Assembly (NCBI RefSeq): GCF_000013205.1
Contig: NC_007775.1
Location: 1,236,501-1,300,500 of the forward strand
Direction: 5' to 3'
Length of the DNA stretch: 64,000 nt
Source of the DNA: Synechococcus sp. JA-3-3Ab
GTDB taxonomy: Bacteria; Cyanobacteriota; Cyanobacteriia; Thermostichales; Thermostichaceae
The notes beneath the pieces were generated by a model. It ran no database searches. It saw nothing but the letters and a program-made list of their open reading frames with translations, and had not been told where the DNA came from. The position numbers and the translations under genes are program-made. This document shows, in pieces, positions 36,274 through 45,425 of this stretch (positions are counted from its first letter, which is position 1; every line of letters starts with the position of its first letter).

Positions 36274-37164
36274 TCAGTAGGTTTCCTCGTGCCACCTGTT
36301 GGCCTTCTTCAGCTCCTTCTGGAACTTGCTCCAGTCTTGACCGGCTTGCTCGGCAAGGGGGGCCATGACGCTGTTGATGCCGTCCTCCATTCCCTTGAGG
36401 CCGCAGATGTAAGTGTAGGTGTTGGGCTGCTGCAGCATCTCCCACAGCTCGGGGCCGTACTCGGCCATGCGGTTTTGCACGTACATCTTTTTGCCGTCGG
36501 GGGTTTGCTGTTCGCGGCTGATGGCGTAATCGACGCGGAAGCGATCCCCATACTGGGCTTTCCAGGCCTCTAGATCCCCGTGGTAGAGCAAGGTGGACGT
36601 GGTGGGCACCCCAAAAAACAGCCAGATCTTGCCCTGATAGTTGGGATCCTCTTCAAACAGGTGCTTGATGAAGGCGCGAAAAGGGGCGATGCCGGTGCCG
36701 GTGGCAATCAAAATCAGGTTGGCGTTCTCATCTTCCGGCAGCAAAAAAGTTTTCCCCGAGGGCCCGGTGATCATCACCTCGTCGCCGGGTTTGAGATCGG
36801 TGAGGAAGCCGGAGCAGACCCCTACCCCCGGCTGGCCTGTCTCCTTATCCACGTATTCGGCCCGTTTCACACTCAGAGAAACGGTGCGCCCCTCGCCATC
36901 GTCGCCATAGCGGGTAGAGGCAATGGAGTAGAGGCGGGGCTTGTGGGGCTTGCCCTTGTCATCTACGCCAGGAGGAATAATGCCAACGCTTTGGCCCTCC
37001 AGGTAGCGGTAGTTGGGATCCGGCAGGCTGAGCACAATGTGCTTGGTCAGGCCGGGTGCCCCTTCCCCCACAAGGGAGTAGGTCTCTACACACTGGCCGA
37101 TCAGGGGCGCGTTGGGACGGTACAGATTGACAACAACTTCTCGCTTTTGGGCGCTGGCAACCAT
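36274..37164 (-). CDS. petH: Ferredoxin-NADP+ reductase, short form without phycobilisome domain
   Basis: It passes electrons from ferredoxin to NADP+ at the end of the photosynthetic chain. The 296-residue protein is the two-domain catalytic part only: the FAD domain has RLYSIASTRYGDDG and VCSGFLTDLKPGDEV, and the NADP domain has LIATGTGIAPFRAFI, YAISREQQ and ICGLKGMEDGI, ending in RWHEETY with the terminal Tyr. Most phycobilisome-containing cyanobacteria carry an extra N-terminal CpcD-like linker of about 80-100 residues; none is encoded here, since the frame begins MVASAQKREVVVNLYRP with no open extension of that kind. Confidence 0.95.
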   Translation of the reverse strand: MVASAQKREVVVNLYRPNAPLIGQCVETYSLVGEGAPGLTKHIVLSLPDPNYRYLEGQSVGIIPPGVDDKGKPHKPRLYSIASTRYGDDGEGRTVSLSVKRAEYVDKETGQPGVGVCSGFLTDLKPGDEVMITGPSGKTFLLPEDENANLILIATGTGIAPFRAFIKHLFEEDPNYQGKIWLFFGVPTTSTLLYHGDLEAWKAQYGDRFRVDYAISREQQTPDGKKMYVQNRMAEYGPELWEMLQQPNTYTYICGLKGMEDGINSVMAPLAEQAGQDWSKFQKELKKANRWHEETY

Positions 37165-37481
37165 AACGGCGATCTGCTCCTGGCAATGGGAGAAAACTCT
37201 CTAGCAAACACCTTAGCAGCCCGCCCGCCCGAAGGGAACTTGCCGGAGGGGAACACCCCAGGCCGATCCTGAGAAAGCCCGCCCGGAAAACTTCTCTTCT
37301 CCTCAGTCGTCGCCGGGAAACAGGCAGTTTTTGTTAAATTGTTCCTTGACGCCGCCCGCCTCTCTGGCCTCAAGCTCGGTTGTGGGGGAGCGTCTTGTGG
37401 TAATATGCAAGACCATAAAGAACAGTAACTTTTTTAGAGGCTTCCTCTCAGTTTTGCCCTGCCCATCCCCAAGGAGTTCCC

Positions 37482-38489
37482 ATGGCAAGCAGTCCTGAAC
37501 GTATTGTAATGATCGGTGTTGCCGGAGATTCTGGCTGTGGCAAGTCCACGTTCTTGCGGCGGTTGGGGGACTTGTTTGGCCGGGATCTCATTACCACCAT
37601 TTGTCTGGACGACTACCACTCCTTGGATCGCTACCAGCGCAAAGAGAAGGGCATTACGGCGCTGGATCCCCGCGCCAACAACTTCGACCTCATGTACGAG
37701 CAGGCCAAGGCGCTCAAAAATGGCCAGAGCGTGATGAAGCCCATCTACAACCACGAGACAGGGCTCATTGACCCGCCGGAGCGGGTGGATCCCAGCCCCA
37801 TCATCGTCTTGGAGGGCCTTCACCCCATGTACGACGAGCGGGTGCGGGAGCTGCTGGACTTCAAGGTCTATCTGGATCTGGCGCCGGAGATCAAGATTGC
37901 CTGGAAGGTGAAGCGGGACATGGCCGAGCGGGGCCACACCTATGAAGATGTGTTGCGCTCCATTGAGGCCCGCCGCCCCGATTTCGAGGCCTACGTCGAT
38001 GTGCAGAAGCGCTATGCCGATGTAGTCATCGAGGTGCTGCCCACCAAGCTGCTGCCGGAGCTGGATCCGGAGCACAAGGTGCTGCGGGTGCGTATGATCC
38101 AGCGGGAGGGGGTGAGGTATTTCGACCATGTTTACCTCTTCGACGAAGGCTCCACCATCGACTGGATCCCTTGTGGCAAAAAGCTGACCTGCTCCTACCC
38201 AGGCATTCGCCTGCACTACGGCCCTTCCACCTACTTCGACCAGCCGGTTTCGGTGTTGGAAATTGACGGCACCTTCGACAAGCTGGAAGAGGTTATCTAC
38301 ATCGAGAACCACCTGAGCAACCTGTCGACCCGTTACTACGGCGAGCTGACGGAGCTGCTGCGCAAGCACCCGGAATATCCTGGATCCCGCAATGGCTCTG
38401 GACTCATCCAGGTAATCGTGGGCCTGAAGCTGCGGGCCCTCTACGAGAAGATTCAGGCGGAAGCCAAAGAGCTGGCGGTTGCTTCCTAA
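37482..38489 (+). CDS. prk: Phosphoribulokinase
   Basis: It makes ribulose-1,5-bisphosphate for Rubisco. The 335-residue protein has the P-loop GVAGDSGCGKST with Cys19 and ICLDDYHSLDR with Cys41, the pair oxidised in the dark and reduced by thioredoxin, and a second pair, CGKKLTC (Cys231/Cys237), that also takes part in the GAPDH-CP12 complex. IIVLEGLHPMYDERVRELLD follows the family. Start ATG 37482 is preceded by AAGGAG. A TAATAT near 37400 is a possible -10 element. Confidence 0.97.
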   Translation: MASSPERIVMIGVAGDSGCGKSTFLRRLGDLFGRDLITTICLDDYHSLDRYQRKEKGITALDPRANNFDLMYEQAKALKNGQSVMKPIYNHETGLIDPPERVDPSPIIVLEGLHPMYDERVRELLDFKVYLDLAPEIKIAWKVKRDMAERGHTYEDVLRSIEARRPDFEAYVDVQKRYADVVIEVLPTKLLPELDPEHKVLRVRMIQREGVRYFDHVYLFDEGSTIDWIPCGKKLTCSYPGIRLHYGPSTYFDQPVSVLEIDGTFDKLEEVIYIENHLSNLSTRYYGELTELLRKHPEYPGSRNGSGLIQVIVGLKLRALYEKIQAEAKELAVAS

Positions 38490-38563
38490 GGTTTGGCCTC
38501 TGCGTGAAGGGGATCCCTTGACCTGGCTCGGGCAGTTGGGCAAGCGGCGATAGGTGGCGATCC

Positions 38564-39295
38564 ATGCAAGGGTTCCAGTTGGAAATCTGGCCGGAGGGAA
38601 CAGCCTTTTTCCGGCGGGCGGTCGAGATCTGGCAAGAGCAGGCCGCGGCGGCCATCCGTCAACGGGGCCGCTTTACGGTGGCCTTGGCAGGGGGAAACAC
38701 GCCACGGAAGTTGTATGCTGCTTTAACCCAGGCGCCGGGGATCCCTTGGCAGCAAACCTGGCTGTTCTGGGGGGACGAGCGCTACGTTCCCCCGGATCAC
38801 CCCGAGAGCAATTACGGCATGGTACGGCGGATCCTGCTGGATACGGTCGGGGTTCCCGCCTCCCAAGTCTTTCCCATGCCCACCCACTCAGGAGATCCCT
38901 TACGGGATGCGGCGGAGTACGAGGCGACCCTGCAGCAGATTTTCGGCACCGAATGCCCTGCCTTTGATCTGATCTGGCTGGGAGTGGGAGAAGACGGCCA
39001 CACGGCCTCCTTATTTCCCGGTACAGCCGCCCTGGAGGTGCAACACCGCTGGGTGACGGTGGGCCAAAAAAGGGAGGAGCCGCGCCTGACTCTGACCTAC
39101 CCTGTCTTGAACAGGGCGGCTCAGGTGGTGGTTTTGGTAACGGGGGCCAGCAAAGCCGCGATCGTCAAGGAGGCGCTGACAACGGAGGCCCACCTGCCCT
39201 GCCAGCGCCTCAACCCCCAAGGACGGCTGCTATGGCTGCTGGATGCGGCGGCAGCGGCTGAACTGCCCCTGCCCGCGGTGGCCTTGCTCGGCTAG
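38564..39295 (+). CDS. pgl: 6-Phosphogluconolactonase
   Basis: This is the second step of the oxidative pentose phosphate pathway, active in the dark when prk is off. The 243-residue product has FTVALAGGNTPRKLYAAL, WLFWGDERYVPPDHPESNYG, and the catalytic segment FDLIWLGVGEDGHTASLFPG. Start ATG 38564; it follows prk by 75 bases on the same strand. Confidence 0.94.
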   Translation: MQGFQLEIWPEGTAFFRRAVEIWQEQAAAAIRQRGRFTVALAGGNTPRKLYAALTQAPGIPWQQTWLFWGDERYVPPDHPESNYGMVRRILLDTVGVPASQVFPMPTHSGDPLRDAAEYEATLQQIFGTECPAFDLIWLGVGEDGHTASLFPGTAALEVQHRWVTVGQKREEPRLTLTYPVLNRAAQVVVLVTGASKAAIVKEALTTEAHLPCQRLNPQGRLLWLLDAAAAAELPLPAVALLG

Positions 39296-39410
39296 TCCGG
39301 CCAATTGCTGCCGAAAAAGCGCTGGCTGAAGATGGCGATTTGACCTGGATCACCGCTGCATCCCTTCCCTTCGAATTTGATGGGGGTAGTTGAGTTTGGA
39401 GCGCTGCCCC

Positions 39411-39581
39411 ATGTCCATTCGACTCATTGTCGAATCGGTTCTCCAGAGCACCTACCTCAGCCGCCGCCAAGAATCCCAAATCTGCCATTTCCTCCAGGAG
39501 CGGCTTTACGACGAATTGGATCTGGAGGCAATTGATCGGCTGATCTTGGCTTTGCTGAAGGGGCAAGTCCAGCTCGAGTGA
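39411..39581 (+). CDS. Small conserved cyanobacterial protein, unknown function
   Basis: The 56-residue protein MSIRLIVESVLQSTYLSRRQ...CHFLQERLYDELDLEAIDRL is short, helical and acidic-basic patterned. I believe similar small proteins are common in cyanobacteria, but I cannot name a role. ATG 39411 is preferred over an upstream start at 39390 because the recognisable sequence begins there. Confidence 0.7.
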   Translation: MSIRLIVESVLQSTYLSRRQESQICHFLQERLYDELDLEAIDRLILALLKGQVQLE

Positions 39582-39821
39582 GAGGAAAGCTGCGCCGCTT
39601 CGCCAAATCCTCAGGCCAGAGCCTAGCCCAGCCTCCTGTGGCAGTCTGGTCGCTTGAGCAGCGGACGGCTACAGGAGTTCCAGCAGGAGAGCTTTCCGGC
39701 AGGCTCCCTCAGATGCTTTGGCTGCCTCCCCAGCTCGGACGACGCCCTTGCCAACCGCCGCTCCTCGAAGGTAGGGTGACGCCTTCACCGAGTGACATAC
39801 TCTCGTCTCTCACCCTAAAGC

Positions 39822-39843
39822 GCTCCGCGCCGCTGACGCGAAC
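39822..39843. repeat. 24-bp dispersed repeat, copy 5 (diverged at one end)
   Basis: GCTCCGCGCCGCTGACG then CGAAC shares the GCTGACGCGAAC half with the other copies. Confidence 0.6.
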
Positions 39844-39921
39844 GGGGAGCTACTGCGAGAACCTTCTGCGTCCGGCTGTGCCGTGCCGTTAGGCATGCAG
39901 CCGCGGAATGCTCTAGCGCGG

Positions 39922-39959
39922 GGCTATACCAGATTCCGGCAATGCCGTCTTGTATAGCC
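39922..39959. repeat. Imperfect 38-bp inverted repeat
   Basis: GGCTATAC at 39922-39929 and GTATAGCC at 39952-39959 are perfect complements, with further partial pairing inward (CCGGCAATGCCG). It could be the subterminal hairpin of a lost IS200/IS605-like element or a small non-coding hairpin. Confidence 0.55.
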
Positions 39960-40269
39960 AATCTGATTCTACGATATTTTTGCGGGGGTGGCTGTATCCC
40001 GACCCTGACTGCCCCCCAGTAGGGGGGTACAAGTCGGGGCTTATCCACCTCCGCACCCCCAGAAGCTAAAACCTCCGTCCTGCTGACCCGACACCCAGGC
40101 CACAAGCAAACCTCCAAGGCACCGTCAATGCGCCCCTGCACACTTGCCCAAGGCAAAGCCCCACCTATATTTGATCGCCAATTTTGGGTAACTGTAGCAC
40201 AGACGAGCGACTAAGACTTGCGACAAAACCTGTCTGTTGACCGTCCTGGGGCAAGCCTGTGCAAGTTCA

Positions 40270-41127
40270 AAGCGGTTGCGGCCCCGTTGCAACGGGATCC
40301 AAACCCTCTTGGCCTTTGAGCTGCGGGTGGATCCGCCGCCGGCAGGCCAATCGGAGCTGGTGGATCTGGATGGCAACGCGGCGGTTCAGCTCTAGTTTGG
40401 GGATCCCACCGAACATCTGCGCGTCCAAACTCAGGCCACGGTGCTCACCCTGCGGGAGAATCCCTTTGACTATCTGCTCTGCGATTGGGCTACCCATCTT
40501 CCGATTGACTATCCCAGCACGCTGGCAGCTCAATTGCAGCCTTATCGGACGGCGCAGGCGGATGCTGGCATCCAAAGCCTGGCCTGGGAGCTGTGGGATC
40601 AGGTGCAGGGGGAGACGACGGCTTTTTTGCCGGCGCTCAACCAACGCATCTACTCCGAGTGCCGTCACATCCTGCGGGAAAAGGGGGATCCCTCGCCCGC
40701 CGGCTTGACCTGGCAGCGCAAAACCGGCTCCTGCCGTGACCTGACGCTGGTGTTGATGGAGGCCTGTCGGGCAGTAGGTCTGGCGGCAGGATTTGTCAGC
40801 AGCTACCAGGTCGGCCCGCCGTTGCAAGAGAACCTGGAACTCCAGGGCACAACCGGCAAAGAGCCCGCAGAGCCTGTCCGCCGCCACCTGCACGCCTGGG
40901 CAGAGGTGTATCTGCCGGGGGCCGGTTGGCGGGGGTTCGATCCCACCCAAGGGCTGGCCGTGGCCGATGGCCATGTGGCTTTGGCGGCCAGTGCCTACCC
41001 CAAAGATGCCGGCCCCATCTACGGCCACTGGCTGGGCAGAGGCGTTCACAGCAAGATGGACTACACCATTCACATCGAGGCGGAATCCGCCCTGCAGAGC
41101 CAAGCCCAACTGAGCCCCATATCCTAG
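40270..41127 (+). pseudogene. Transglutaminase-like cysteine protease, 5'-truncated with an internal amber codon
   Basis: The frame picks up family sequence at about 40270 (KRLRPRCNGIQTLLAFELRVDPP), lacks the first 20-25 residues usual in this family, and meets TAG at 40393-40395 where relatives have Trp (VQL-stop-FGDP). Beyond it the frame is open to 41127 with an intact catalytic core: TGSCRDLTLVLMEACRAVG (Cys), RRHLHAWAEVYLP (His) and GWRGFDPTQG (Asp). A GTG at 40441 could start a shortened catalytic product. Family members are transglutaminase-fold proteins, often peptidases, of unknown physiological role. Confidence 0.8.
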
Positions 41128-41214
41128 CGGGATCCTTTGAGAACCCTGTCAGCGTCTCTCCTGCCGTGATATTCTGCTAGCTTCTAGTTCTAACCGAGCC
41201 CTCTCTTGAAAACC

Positions 41215-42423
41215 ATGGACGAACTCAACACCCTGATCCAGGATCTGCAAGCTGCCTTTGGCGACAGCAGCACGCCGGTGCTCTCGCTATACGCCGACAT
41301 CAACCCTGCCCGTCCCGAAAATGCTGGCCGCGCCTGGGTGAGACGCATCAAGAATACCCTCAAGGAGCTGCTGGAGAGTGGGGAGAGCAAGCCTGATAAC
41401 TCCCTCTGCGAGCAAGTCCTTGCTCTAGTGGAGCAGGAGCGCCCTTCGGCCCGCACCCTGGTTCTTTTTGCCAGCCGCAATCCCGCCGGCAAGCCAGTGC
41501 TGCGCCGAATCGACCTGCAGGTGGAGCTGCCGGTGGTGGATCTGGCCCATGGGCGGGTGGAGGCCCGCTGGGGGGAACCTTACCTCACGCCCCTTTTCTT
41601 TGCCTTTGATGAATACGAGCGGGGTGGGGTGTTGCACCTGTCTGGTAACAGGTGGCGCTTCTACGAGCTCTTCTTGGGGGAACTGCGAGAGGACACGGAA
41701 ATCTTTGCCAACATCAGCGCCGAGGAATGGCAGGAACTGCAGGAGCTGGCCGGCCGCATTGAAAATGCCGTTGCCGAACGTCGCGCCCGCAGCGGTGGCA
41801 CCTTCGACAAGCTTTCCCCCAAGGAGCGGGAGGCGGCCAAGGTCAGCCTCTGGATGCACAAGCTCTACCTGCGCCTGGCTTCCGCCCTGGATAAGGCAGT
41901 GGATCGCCTGGGCATTGAGCGGCTGGTGCTCATGGGCGAAGCCTGGCAGGTGTCCCACTTCGAGGGCTATCTCAACCGCGGCCTACGCAACCGCATCGTC
42001 GCGCGGGTGGGGCACCCCGCCAACCTTCACACACCGACGCCGCAAGACATCCTCGACCGAGTGGTACCCGTCCTGGAGGCCGCTGAGCGCCGAGGAGAGC
42101 TGGCTTTGTTGGAGCGGATTCGAGAGCAGCCCGGCGCTTGGGGCTTAGATGCGGTGCTGGACGCCCTACAACTAGGTCGAGTGGAAATCCTTGTCCTGCC
42201 CTGGAGGCTAGAGGCCACCATCTGGCGCTGCCCAGACGGCTCGGTGGGAGGAACCCCAGAGATGGCCCAGCTCCTCTGCCCAGAGCCGCAACCGGTGGCG
42301 CTGCGGGATCAGGTCTGGGTGCTGGCCCGCGATTTCGGCGCTAGGCTGGAGTTTGTCCGCGGCGAGGCCGAAGACCGCTTGCTCCACGAGTTTCAAGGAG
42401 CAGCCGCGCTGTTGCGCTGGTAG
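41215..42423 (+). CDS. baeRF/VLRF1-type release-factor-like protein
   Basis: The 402-residue product resembles the bacterial members of the archaeo-eukaryotic release factor (eRF1/Vms1-like) superfamily. It begins STPVLSLYADINPARPENAG, has RTLVLFASRN and FFAFDEYERGGVLHLSGNRWRFYELFLGE, and in the second half the RNase H-like part LGIERLVLMGEAWQVSHFEGYL plus the eL30-like part LDALQLGRVEILVLPWR. These are thought to act on stalled ribosomes. I do not see a canonical GGQ loop; a basic helical segment RSGGTFDKLSPKEREAAKVS is in roughly that area. ATG 41215 was used. Confidence 0.75.
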   Translation: MDELNTLIQDLQAAFGDSSTPVLSLYADINPARPENAGRAWVRRIKNTLKELLESGESKPDNSLCEQVLALVEQERPSARTLVLFASRNPAGKPVLRRIDLQVELPVVDLAHGRVEARWGEPYLTPLFFAFDEYERGGVLHLSGNRWRFYELFLGELREDTEIFANISAEEWQELQELAGRIENAVAERRARSGGTFDKLSPKEREAAKVSLWMHKLYLRLASALDKAVDRLGIERLVLMGEAWQVSHFEGYLNRGLRNRIVARVGHPANLHTPTPQDILDRVVPVLEAAERRGELALLERIREQPGAWGLDAVLDALQLGRVEILVLPWRLEATIWRCPDGSVGGTPEMAQLLCPEPQPVALRDQVWVLARDFGARLEFVRGEAEDRLLHEFQGAAALLRW

Positions 42424-42527
42424 AGGCCGCTCCAACCGGGTCGAGCAGCTCTCTGGCTGGATCCTGAAGCCGCAGTGTAGGCTAACATAGCCTAGCCCAC
42501 CTCTGAAAAGTTTTCTGAGGGATCCCC

Positions 42528-43034
42528 TTGACCCAATCCATTGACCTCCCCACCAGCGTCGATACGTTCTTGCAAGAGCTGGCCGCCATTCAGCAAGTGG
42601 GGCCAAAGCGGATAGCCATTCTGGGCAGTCGCCATGTGCCCATCACCCACCAGTACCTCATCGAAACCCTCAGCTACGCTTTGGCCCTTACCGGCAACCG
42701 CATTCTCACTTCCGGGGCCATTGGCACCAACCTGGCTGTGATTCGCGGAGCCATGCGGGCGGACATGAAATCCCTGACGGTGATCCTGCCCCAAAGCCTG
42801 GAGCGACAGCCGGCAGAGTCGCGGGCCAGCCTGGAGCAGGTGCTGCATCTGGTGGAGCACCCCGAAAATGACCACCTGCCCCTGGCGGAGGCCAGCCGCC
42901 TGTGCAACCTAGAGATCGTCAGCAAGTGCCAGCAGTTGATCTGCTTTGTTTTCCACGACAGCGTCACGCTTTTGGAGGCCTGCAGGCACGCTGAGGAGCA
43001 ACACAAGGTGGTTACGCTCTTCTATTTTGACTGA
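42528..43034 (+). CDS. DprA/SLOG-like Rossmann-fold protein
   Basis: The 168-residue protein has KRIAILGSRHVPI, ALALTGNRILTSGAIGTNLAVIRGAM and LTVILPQSLERQP, the nucleotide-binding pattern of DprA and related SLOG proteins. It is far shorter than full DprA, with no obvious C-terminal winged helix, so a recombination mediator role is only suggested by the fold. The start is a TTG at 42528 after TGAGGGATCC; no better start lies nearby. Confidence 0.72.
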   Translation: MTQSIDLPTSVDTFLQELAAIQQVGPKRIAILGSRHVPITHQYLIETLSYALALTGNRILTSGAIGTNLAVIRGAMRADMKSLTVILPQSLERQPAESRASLEQVLHLVEHPENDHLPLAEASRLCNLEIVSKCQQLICFVFHDSVTLLEACRHAEEQHKVVTLFYFD

Positions 43035-43183
43035 TTGGACTGCAGCTCACTGCTCTCAACCTTTTGCCCCGAGGGTAGCAGTGTAGAAGGCCCCGATAGC
43101 TCAACATAGACTGCAGCGCATTCCCGACGTTGGGTGAATGGAATAGGATAAGGCTTTGTATTGAGGCAAATCGTTGGGCAGCC

Positions 43184-43936
43184 ATGATGGGATCCCCGGC
43201 ATGGAACCCGGAAATTTCTGCAGTCTCGCCGACCTCATCCTCTAATCCGCGGGGATCCGAAAGGGGTGTTTATTTTCGATTCGATGCCCAAGGGATCCAT
43301 CTGCATTTGCCCGCCACCCTGGCTTGGGAAGAAGTCTGGGACGATTTGGTGTGGCAATTGCGCAGCCGCAAACCCTACTGGGCAGGAGTGGCCCCCCTGA
43401 CCCTGTGGTGCCAAGAGCGAGAGCTGGACTTGCCCACCCTACAAACTCTGGCCGTCTTGTTGTCGCGGCATCGGTTGTCCTTGTGGCGCGTCCAAACCGG
43501 ATCCCGAGGGACGGCGATCGCGGCGGCGACCCTAGGCTATTCTGTGGAACAATCTTCCCCCTTGGAGGCGATTCCCCCCGTCTCCCCGGATACTACTCCC
43601 CTCTACCTGCGGTCCACGGTGCGGTCGGGGATGTCGGTGCGCCACCGTGGCTCGGTTTTTCTGCTGGGGGATCTCAACCCCGGCGGCGAGATCATTGCCG
43701 GCGGCGACATTTGGGTCTGGGGACGGCTGCGAGGGCTGGTGCATGCTGGTGCTGAGGGGGATAGAGGCGCGGTGATCTTGGCCTTACAGTTGGAGCCAAC
43801 TCAGTTGCGCATTGCCGATCAGGTGGCCCGTCCACCCGAGGGCGGATCCCCTCCCAACACGCCAGAGGTGGTTTACTTGCAGGAGGGTGTCATCTGCATT
43901 GCCAGCCTTCAGGATTTTCTGCGGAGGGGGGTATGA
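43184..43936 (+). CDS. minC: Septum-site inhibitor MinC
   Basis: It blocks FtsZ ring formation away from midcell. The 250-residue product has the C-terminal beta-helix of MinC: RSGMSVRHRGSVFLLGDLNPGGEIIAGGDIWVWGRLRGLVHAGAEG (RSG and G-rich loops). The N-terminal domain is divergent. Two adjacent ATGs (43184, 43187) are possible starts, neither with a clear ribosome-binding site. Its stop overlaps the minD start (ATGA), so the pair is coupled. Confidence 0.93.
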   Translation: MMGSPAWNPEISAVSPTSSSNPRGSERGVYFRFDAQGIHLHLPATLAWEEVWDDLVWQLRSRKPYWAGVAPLTLWCQERELDLPTLQTLAVLLSRHRLSLWRVQTGSRGTAIAAATLGYSVEQSSPLEAIPPVSPDTTPLYLRSTVRSGMSVRHRGSVFLLGDLNPGGEIIAGGDIWVWGRLRGLVHAGAEGDRGAVILALQLEPTQLRIADQVARPPEGGSPPNTPEVVYLQEGVICIASLQDFLRRGV

Positions 43937-44739
43937 GCCGAGTTATCGTCGTCACCTCTGGGAAGGGGGGAGTGGGGAAAACCACCCTAACGGCCAATTT
44001 GGGCACTGCCTTGGCGCGCTTGGGTCGCTCGGTGGTGGTGGTGGATGCCGACTTTGGCCTGCGCAACCTGGACTTGTTGCTGGGGCTAGAGAATCGGGTG
44101 GTGTACACGGCTTTGGAGGTGATTGCGGGGGAATGCCGCCTTGAACAAGCATTGGTGAAGGACAAGCGCACCCCCAATTTGGCGTTGCTGCCGGCGGCCC
44201 AAACCCGCAACAAAACGGCAGTCAGCCCGGATCAGATGCGGCAGTTGATGGAAAAGCTTGCCAGCAGCCATGACTACGTGTTGATCGACTGCCCGGCGGG
44301 AATTGAACAAGGGTTTCGCAATGCCATTGCGGGGGCAACGGCAGCCCTGCTAGTAACTACGCCCGAAGTAGCAGCGGTGCGGGATGCAGACCGGGTGGTG
44401 GGCTTGTTGGAAGCGGCAGGGATTTCCTCTATCCAGCTAATCGTCAACCGCCTGCGCCCCGATATGGTAACCGCTGGCCAGATGATGGCAGTGGAAGATG
44501 TGGTGGAGGTGCTGGCCATCCCCTTGGTGGGTATCATTCCAGAAGACCGGGAGGTGATCGTCTCCACCAACAAAGGGGAGCCCCTAGTCCTCTCGGCCAA
44601 CCCGACTCAGGCTGCCCAGGCCATCCAGCGCATTGCCCGACGGCTGGAAGGGGAGACGGTGGAATTTCCCAAGTTGGCCAGCTTGGGCGAGTCTTTCTGG
44701 GAAAAGGCCAAGCGGTTTTTCAGCCAAAAGGTGCTCTGA
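43933..44739 (+). CDS. minD: Septum-site ATPase MinD
   Basis: The 268-residue protein begins VIVVTSGKGGVGKTTLTANL with the deviant Walker A of ParA/MinD ATPases, then VVVVDADFGLRNLDLLLGLE, DYVLIDCPAGIEQGF and LVTTPEVAAVRDADRVVGLL. The C-terminal amphipathic helix that binds the membrane is ESFWEKAKRFFSQKVL. It recruits MinC and is driven off by MinE. Confidence 0.97.
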   Translation: MSRVIVVTSGKGGVGKTTLTANLGTALARLGRSVVVVDADFGLRNLDLLLGLENRVVYTALEVIAGECRLEQALVKDKRTPNLALLPAAQTRNKTAVSPDQMRQLMEKLASSHDYVLIDCPAGIEQGFRNAIAGATAALLVTTPEVAAVRDADRVVGLLEAAGISSIQLIVNRLRPDMVTAGQMMAVEDVVEVLAIPLVGIIPEDREVIVSTNKGEPLVLSANPTQAAQAIQRIARRLEGETVEFPKLASLGESFWEKAKRFFSQKVL

Positions 44740-44829
44740 ATCTCAACGGCTCTTGAGCTCCATCTCAACGGGATCATCCTCTTTGCCTGGAGTCTTTGCT
44801 TTCCCTGCTATGCACCTTCAATAAAGCCC

Positions 44830-45192
44830 ATGCTTCTCGATTTCTTGGATCAGCTTTTTTCCCGCCACTCCGGCAACAGCCGCGAGCAAGCCAAGCAGCG
44901 CCTGAAACTGATCTTGGCCCACGACCGCGCCGACCTCACCCCGGCAGCCTTGGAAGCGATGCGCCTGGAGATTTTAGGGGTAGTATCTCGCTATGTGGAG
45001 CTGGATTCGGAGGGGATGCAGTTTCACTTGGCGGCAGAAGGGGGGACGACGGCCCTGATCGCCAACCTCCCCATTCGCCGTGTCAAGCCCCTGGCGGAGG
45101 CCCGCCTCAATTCCTGTGAAGGGGAGAACCCACAACAGGATCCCGGAGCGGCCCCATCCGAGGGCGGCCATTTGAGCTCGCCTTCTCCCTGA
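44830..45192 (+). CDS. minE: Topological specificity factor MinE
   Basis: The 120-residue protein starts MLLDFLDQLFSRHSGNSREQ (membrane-targeting and anti-MinCD part), continues AKQRLKLILAHDRADLTPAA, the MinD-binding helix, and has LEAMRLEILGVVSRYVELD. The last 30 residues are an unconserved Gly/Pro/Ser tail. It lies 90 bases after minD, completing a minCDE operon. Confidence 0.95.
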   Translation: MLLDFLDQLFSRHSGNSREQAKQRLKLILAHDRADLTPAALEAMRLEILGVVSRYVELDSEGMQFHLAAEGGTTALIANLPIRRVKPLAEARLNSCEGENPQQDPGAAPSEGGHLSSPSP

Positions 45193-45425
45193 GCTACCCT
45201 AGACTCAGGGAGCAGTAATTCAAGGTGTTACATAGAGTGTTACATCCGCCTAGGCTGCGTCCGTTCGCCAAGATGCCTTCTCTTTGCTCCCACTTGTGTC
45301 TGTCCCGGCCGGGGGTGCCTTGTAGCTGTTTGCAGCCTGCTCATGGTAAACCGTCTGTGGCCCCAATGCTGACCAGGACAAAGTCGCCGGGACGGAGTTC
45401 GCGCTAAGGGAGGTTGAGCCTCGGC
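45193..45425. other. Gap between minE and the antiporter gene
   Basis: No gene seen. Near 45385-45403, CGCCGGGACGGAGTTCGCG is a shortened relative of the 24-bp dispersed repeat. Confidence 0.4.

Larger units (their letters stand above)
39582..40269. other. Gene-free region with repeats, possibly old insertion debris
   Basis: No frame here resembles a protein. It holds a partial dispersed repeat at 39822 and an imperfect 38-base inverted repeat at 39922-39959. The adjacent transglutaminase gene has lost its start at the right edge of this region, which points to an insertion or deletion event. Confidence 0.5.

Noticed and set aside
34937-36280. 447-codon plus-strand frame opposite leuS
   Set aside because: It is antisense to the conserved N-terminal half of LeuRS, and its product is compositionally odd (His/Gly/Pro-rich).
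37434-38543. 369-codon minus-strand frame opposite prk
   Set aside because: Prk on the plus strand has every active-site residue; the antisense frame is a codon-bias artefact.
39578-39892. 104-codon frame after the small conserved protein
   Set aside because: No family signal; its 3' part is the dispersed repeat.
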